From assembly GCA_029882535.1 (NCBI GenBank), contig JAOUKM010000004.1, positions 1-64,000 of the forward strand: a stretch of DNA of 64,000 bases, given 5' to 3'. Origin of the DNA: Candidatus Bathyarchaeota archaeon. GTDB taxonomy: Archaea; Thermoproteota; Bathyarchaeia; Bathyarchaeales; SOJC01. The notes under the pieces are model-generated. The model searched no databases. It was not told the origin of the DNA and saw only the letters and a list, made by a program, of their open reading frames with translations. A program made the translations under genes and the position numbers. Positions 62,158 through 64,000 of this stretch are shown one piece after another; the stretch's first letter is position 1, and each line of letters opens with the position of its first letter.

Positions 62158-62664
62158 TTATTTTTTCGTCTTCTTTCTGAGAAAGTTAAACCGCTGTTTT
62201 CTATCCATCTTATCTAGGTCGTCTTTGTATCTCTCTTTAACTAGGCGAAGCTTGCAGTAGGCATAAAGAGAGTCATATAGAAACTTCTGCTTTTCTATTG
62301 CCTCGAAGTCATCTTTGACAATCATCATTGAACCAGCGGCTATGGCTTTGAGTCCGATGCTTTCTGGTGCCAACGCTTTGTCAGTTGTGTCTGCTGCTCT
62401 AACAATCTTTGCGATCTCTAACAAAGCTGGATTTTTGAATTTGTATTTTTCTATTATCGCATCGAAAGTACATTTGTCGCTTTTGTGTCCCAACTCAACG
62501 TTAGGCACGTCAAACGGTATTGCCTTCTCTGTTTCCACAACCTCTCCAATTTTCTCCGCTGGAACGAAAATGAACTCTGCCGTTGGGTCCACGAATTTCT
62601 TAATTAACCAAGGAGAAGCAACCCTGTCGACATGCACGTGTTCACGAGTAACCCATCTCATCAT
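62158..62664 (-). CDS. ChrB C-terminal-domain protein
   Basis: A 168-residue protein opening MMRWVTREHVHVDRVASPWLIKKFVDP, the recognition segment of the chromate-resistance ChrB domain, followed by ELGHKSDKCTFDAIIEKY and a long helical C-terminus. ATG ATG are adjacent; GGAGGT suits the second. In bacteria the domain is linked to chromate efflux; here the MFS gene 23 bases downstream may be its partner. Confidence 0.78.
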   Translation of the reverse strand: MMRWVTREHVHVDRVASPWLIKKFVDPTAEFIFVPAEKIGEVVETEKAIPFDVPNVELGHKSDKCTFDAIIEKYKFKNPALLEIAKIVRAADTTDKALAPESIGLKAIAAGSMMIVKDDFEAIEKQKFLYDSLYAYCKLRLVKERYKDDLDKMDRKQRFNFLRKKTKK

Positions 62665-62763
62665 GTTACCTCCATGCGGATAATTTACTTAGCGATTCTC
62701 CATATAACTTATGTCTAAAAGAAAAGCTCTGATTTCCGAATTGTATACTTCTAAGACACGACA

Positions 62764-63468
62764 TTAAGAGCTCAAGTTGACAAATTGTTTCTTTATCCTT
62801 TCGATATTACATGTTGATGGTTTTTTCTCTTTTTCGGGACAATAACCATATTCCACACAGAAAGGGCCAGCGTTCTCAAAAAGTACTGGAGCAACTTTTT
62901 TGGCTTGTTTCAACATTTCGATTGCCGTCTCGTGGATTTCCCATTGGGCACGTTCGCAGCATCGCAAATTAAAGAAGCGGCGTAGCTCTCGAGCGTTCAT
63001 AGTTACCACAATGTTAGTCATGGCAGCGTTTGGCAGAATAAACCTTGCGTCTTCCTTTGGGATACTGTATTTTAGCAGTTTTTGGTAAGCTTCTGAGATT
63101 TTTGCTAACGCGTCTTCAAATGTTTCCTTGGCGTCTTTGTGGTTTTTAATGCTTTTTGGAGTGACATAATGTTCAAGGGTGTTGTATGCTACATATCTTT
63201 GGCTTTGTTGCGTATAGGACGCTAGTCTATGTCTTACGAGTTGGTGAGTCAACGCTCTTGAAACGTTTTCTAGACTGAAGGTGAAAGAGGCATGCTCTAT
63301 GACGGAAGTGTGACCGAAATCCATAACCCTCTGAAGTATTTTTCTAGCCTTTGCCAAATCGAGTTTTTTGAAGTTTTCTGATGTCACTACTGGATGCGTA
63401 GAGGTTAGAGCTGCCGAGGCGCAAAGCAGCTCTGGGTTAGGTGTGTAGCTGAGGAGCTTGACCTTCAT
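62764..63468 (-). CDS. thyX: Flavin-dependent thymidylate synthase
   Basis: A 234-residue enzyme making dTMP with FAD and methylene-tetrahydrofolate. The ThyX motif RHRLASYTQQSQRY begins at residue 79, with the catalytic Ser at 84 or so; IEHASFTFS and NAAMTNIVVTMNARELRRFFNLR complete the fold. Normal length. Monocistronic. Confidence 0.95.
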   Translation of the reverse strand: MKVKLLSYTPNPELLCASAALTSTHPVVTSENFKKLDLAKARKILQRVMDFGHTSVIEHASFTFSLENVSRALTHQLVRHRLASYTQQSQRYVAYNTLEHYVTPKSIKNHKDAKETFEDALAKISEAYQKLLKYSIPKEDARFILPNAAMTNIVVTMNARELRRFFNLRCCERAQWEIHETAIEMLKQAKKVAPVLFENAGPFCVEYGYCPEKEKKPSTCNIERIKKQFVNLSS

Positions 63469-63530
63469 CTTAACTCACATTCTTGAAATATTAGAATACT
63501 AGGGTGAAAAAGATTGTGAGCGTCTTAAGT

Positions 63531-64000
63531 TTAAATGTTGGCGTAGATATGGTTGCTTGAATATCGTCCAGTATCCATTTCGTTTTCGATTTCTCGCAGC
63601 AAAAGAATTCGCTTAAAAGTTGCAGGATGCGTTGAAAACCACATGTTGATAGCTGTCCACGTTGATTTAGCTTCTCTTTCCATGGCTATCTGCAGTTCTC
63701 TCTCATCTAAGACACCGTCCCGATCAAGGTCGTAAACATCTTTTCGCTTAATTATGCCTTGGCACTCCTGCTTTGCCATCGCGGGATCACCTATGTAGAA
63801 AGTTCTTGCGCCCGTTGTTGGTTTCGGCGAGAGTGAGAGCCCATAGGTGATTTTGGATAATGCACTCTGTAGATTTCTTGGCTGACTGGTTATGTAGGCG
63901 GAGTAGGCGTCAGCGTAATGTTCACGGTTTCTGCTTAAGCCCATTACACACAGAAGCGTAACTATGTAGACCACGTATGATATTAAGGCGACAATAAAAA
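63531..64000 (-). CDS. M48 metallopeptidase with EF-hand loop (5' partial)
   Basis: The frame is open to base 64000; the start and zinc-binding HEXXH are off-window. Visible: the end of a hydrophobic helix (ALISYVVYIVTLL), the M48 segment REHYADAYSAYIT with the third zinc ligand, and the conserved QSALSKITYGL. A perfect 12-residue EF-hand loop DLDRDGVLDERE (63696-63731) follows, then the usual WFSTHPATFKRILLL. HtpX-like membrane proteases turn over damaged membrane proteins. The calcium-type loop is an addition not usual in the family. Confidence 0.8.
   Translation of the reverse strand, partial: FIVALISYVVYIVTLLCVMGLSRNREHYADAYSAYITSQPRNLQSALSKITYGLSLSPKPTTGARTFYIGDPAMAKQECQGIIKRKDVYDLDRDGVLDERELQIAMEREAKSTWTAINMWFSTHPATFKRILLLREIENEMDTGRYSSNHIYANI

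Noticed and set aside
1-64000. CRISPR array, insertion sequence, rRNA or prophage
   Set aside because: No spaced direct repeats, transposase, rRNA segments or phage structural genes are visible on either strand.

Overview
The window reads as an archaeal chromosome segment, most likely from the TACK side and plausibly a Bathyarchaeia-type lineage. That lineage call is an inference from gene content, not from a marker tree. Archaeal signatures are TBP, archaeosine tRNA-guanine transglycosylase, an LSm protein, a PAC2 chaperone, a presenilin/SPP-type protease, a beta-CASP nuclease, a SEC11-type signal peptidase, ribosomal protein L38e, a class III prepilin with FlaI/FlaJ-type machinery, an Lhr helicase and a TackOD1-like protein. 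GGTGA/GGAGG ribosome sites with frequent GTG and TTG starts fit too. I see no rRNA, CRISPR array, IS element or phage module; one tRNA (Val, GAC) is present.

Layout. 1-2.2 kb: the end of a secreted PPC-domain protein, a damaged small secreted gene, a PH-domain membrane protein and an EF-Tu-domain-2-like protein. 2.3-5.9 kb: divergent glyoxylate/hydroxypyruvate reductase and glycerate 2-kinase, then an AlkZ/YcaQ-like protein. 5.9-12.5 kb: a biotin-carboxyl-transfer locus (biotin carrier, pyruvate/oxaloacetate carboxyltransferase, acyl-CoA carboxyltransferase, biotin ligase, methylmalonyl-CoA epimerase) interrupted by cysS. It has the subunit set of a methylmalonyl-CoA:pyruvate transcarboxylase, with neither biotin carboxylase nor sodium-pump beta subunit in view. 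12.6-17.5 kb: tRNA-Val, a small secreted Gly/Pro peptide beside a two-HTH regulator, L38e, presenilin homologue, and an ArsR-like operon. 17.5-25.1 kb: RNA- and sugar-nucleotide genes (beta-CASP, PHP, tgtA, PAC2, LSm, GlmU-like, GlmM). 25.4-33.6 kb: DUF3788, M20 and M29 peptidases, nitroreductase, KaiC/RAD55-like ATPase, secreted proteins, adenylate kinase. 33.7-45.3 kb: a ruined ferritin-like gene, methyltransferase, Lhr, a P2A calcium ATPase, signal peptidase, an M14 carboxypeptidase broken by an in-frame TGA, tbp, and a patch of small zinc/histidine proteins with frameshifted debris. 45.3-48.5 kb: PaaK-type CoA ligase with a solute:sodium symporter and small partner. 49-55.3 kb: TackOD1-like protein, a shattered surface-protein gene and a type IV pilus operon. 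55.4-64 kb: zinc-ribbon and nuclease-fold proteins, TrmO, DUF1893, an FmdE-like/ECF pair, NadA, an MFS transporter, ChrB-domain protein, ThyX and an M48 peptidase running off the right edge.

Themes: (1) propionate/methylmalonyl and C3/C4 carboxyl transfer, with glycerate metabolism next door; (2) cell-surface and secretion functions; (3) many very small zinc-ribbon proteins; (4) visible gene decay at 0.9, 33.9, 42.3, 44.9 and 50.6 kb, each of which could instead be an assembly error and should be read-checked. The best candidates for something new are the transcarboxylase-like locus, the EF-hand loop inside the M48 peptidase, the small secreted peptide beside a duplicated regulator, and the carboxypeptidase with an in-frame TGA.
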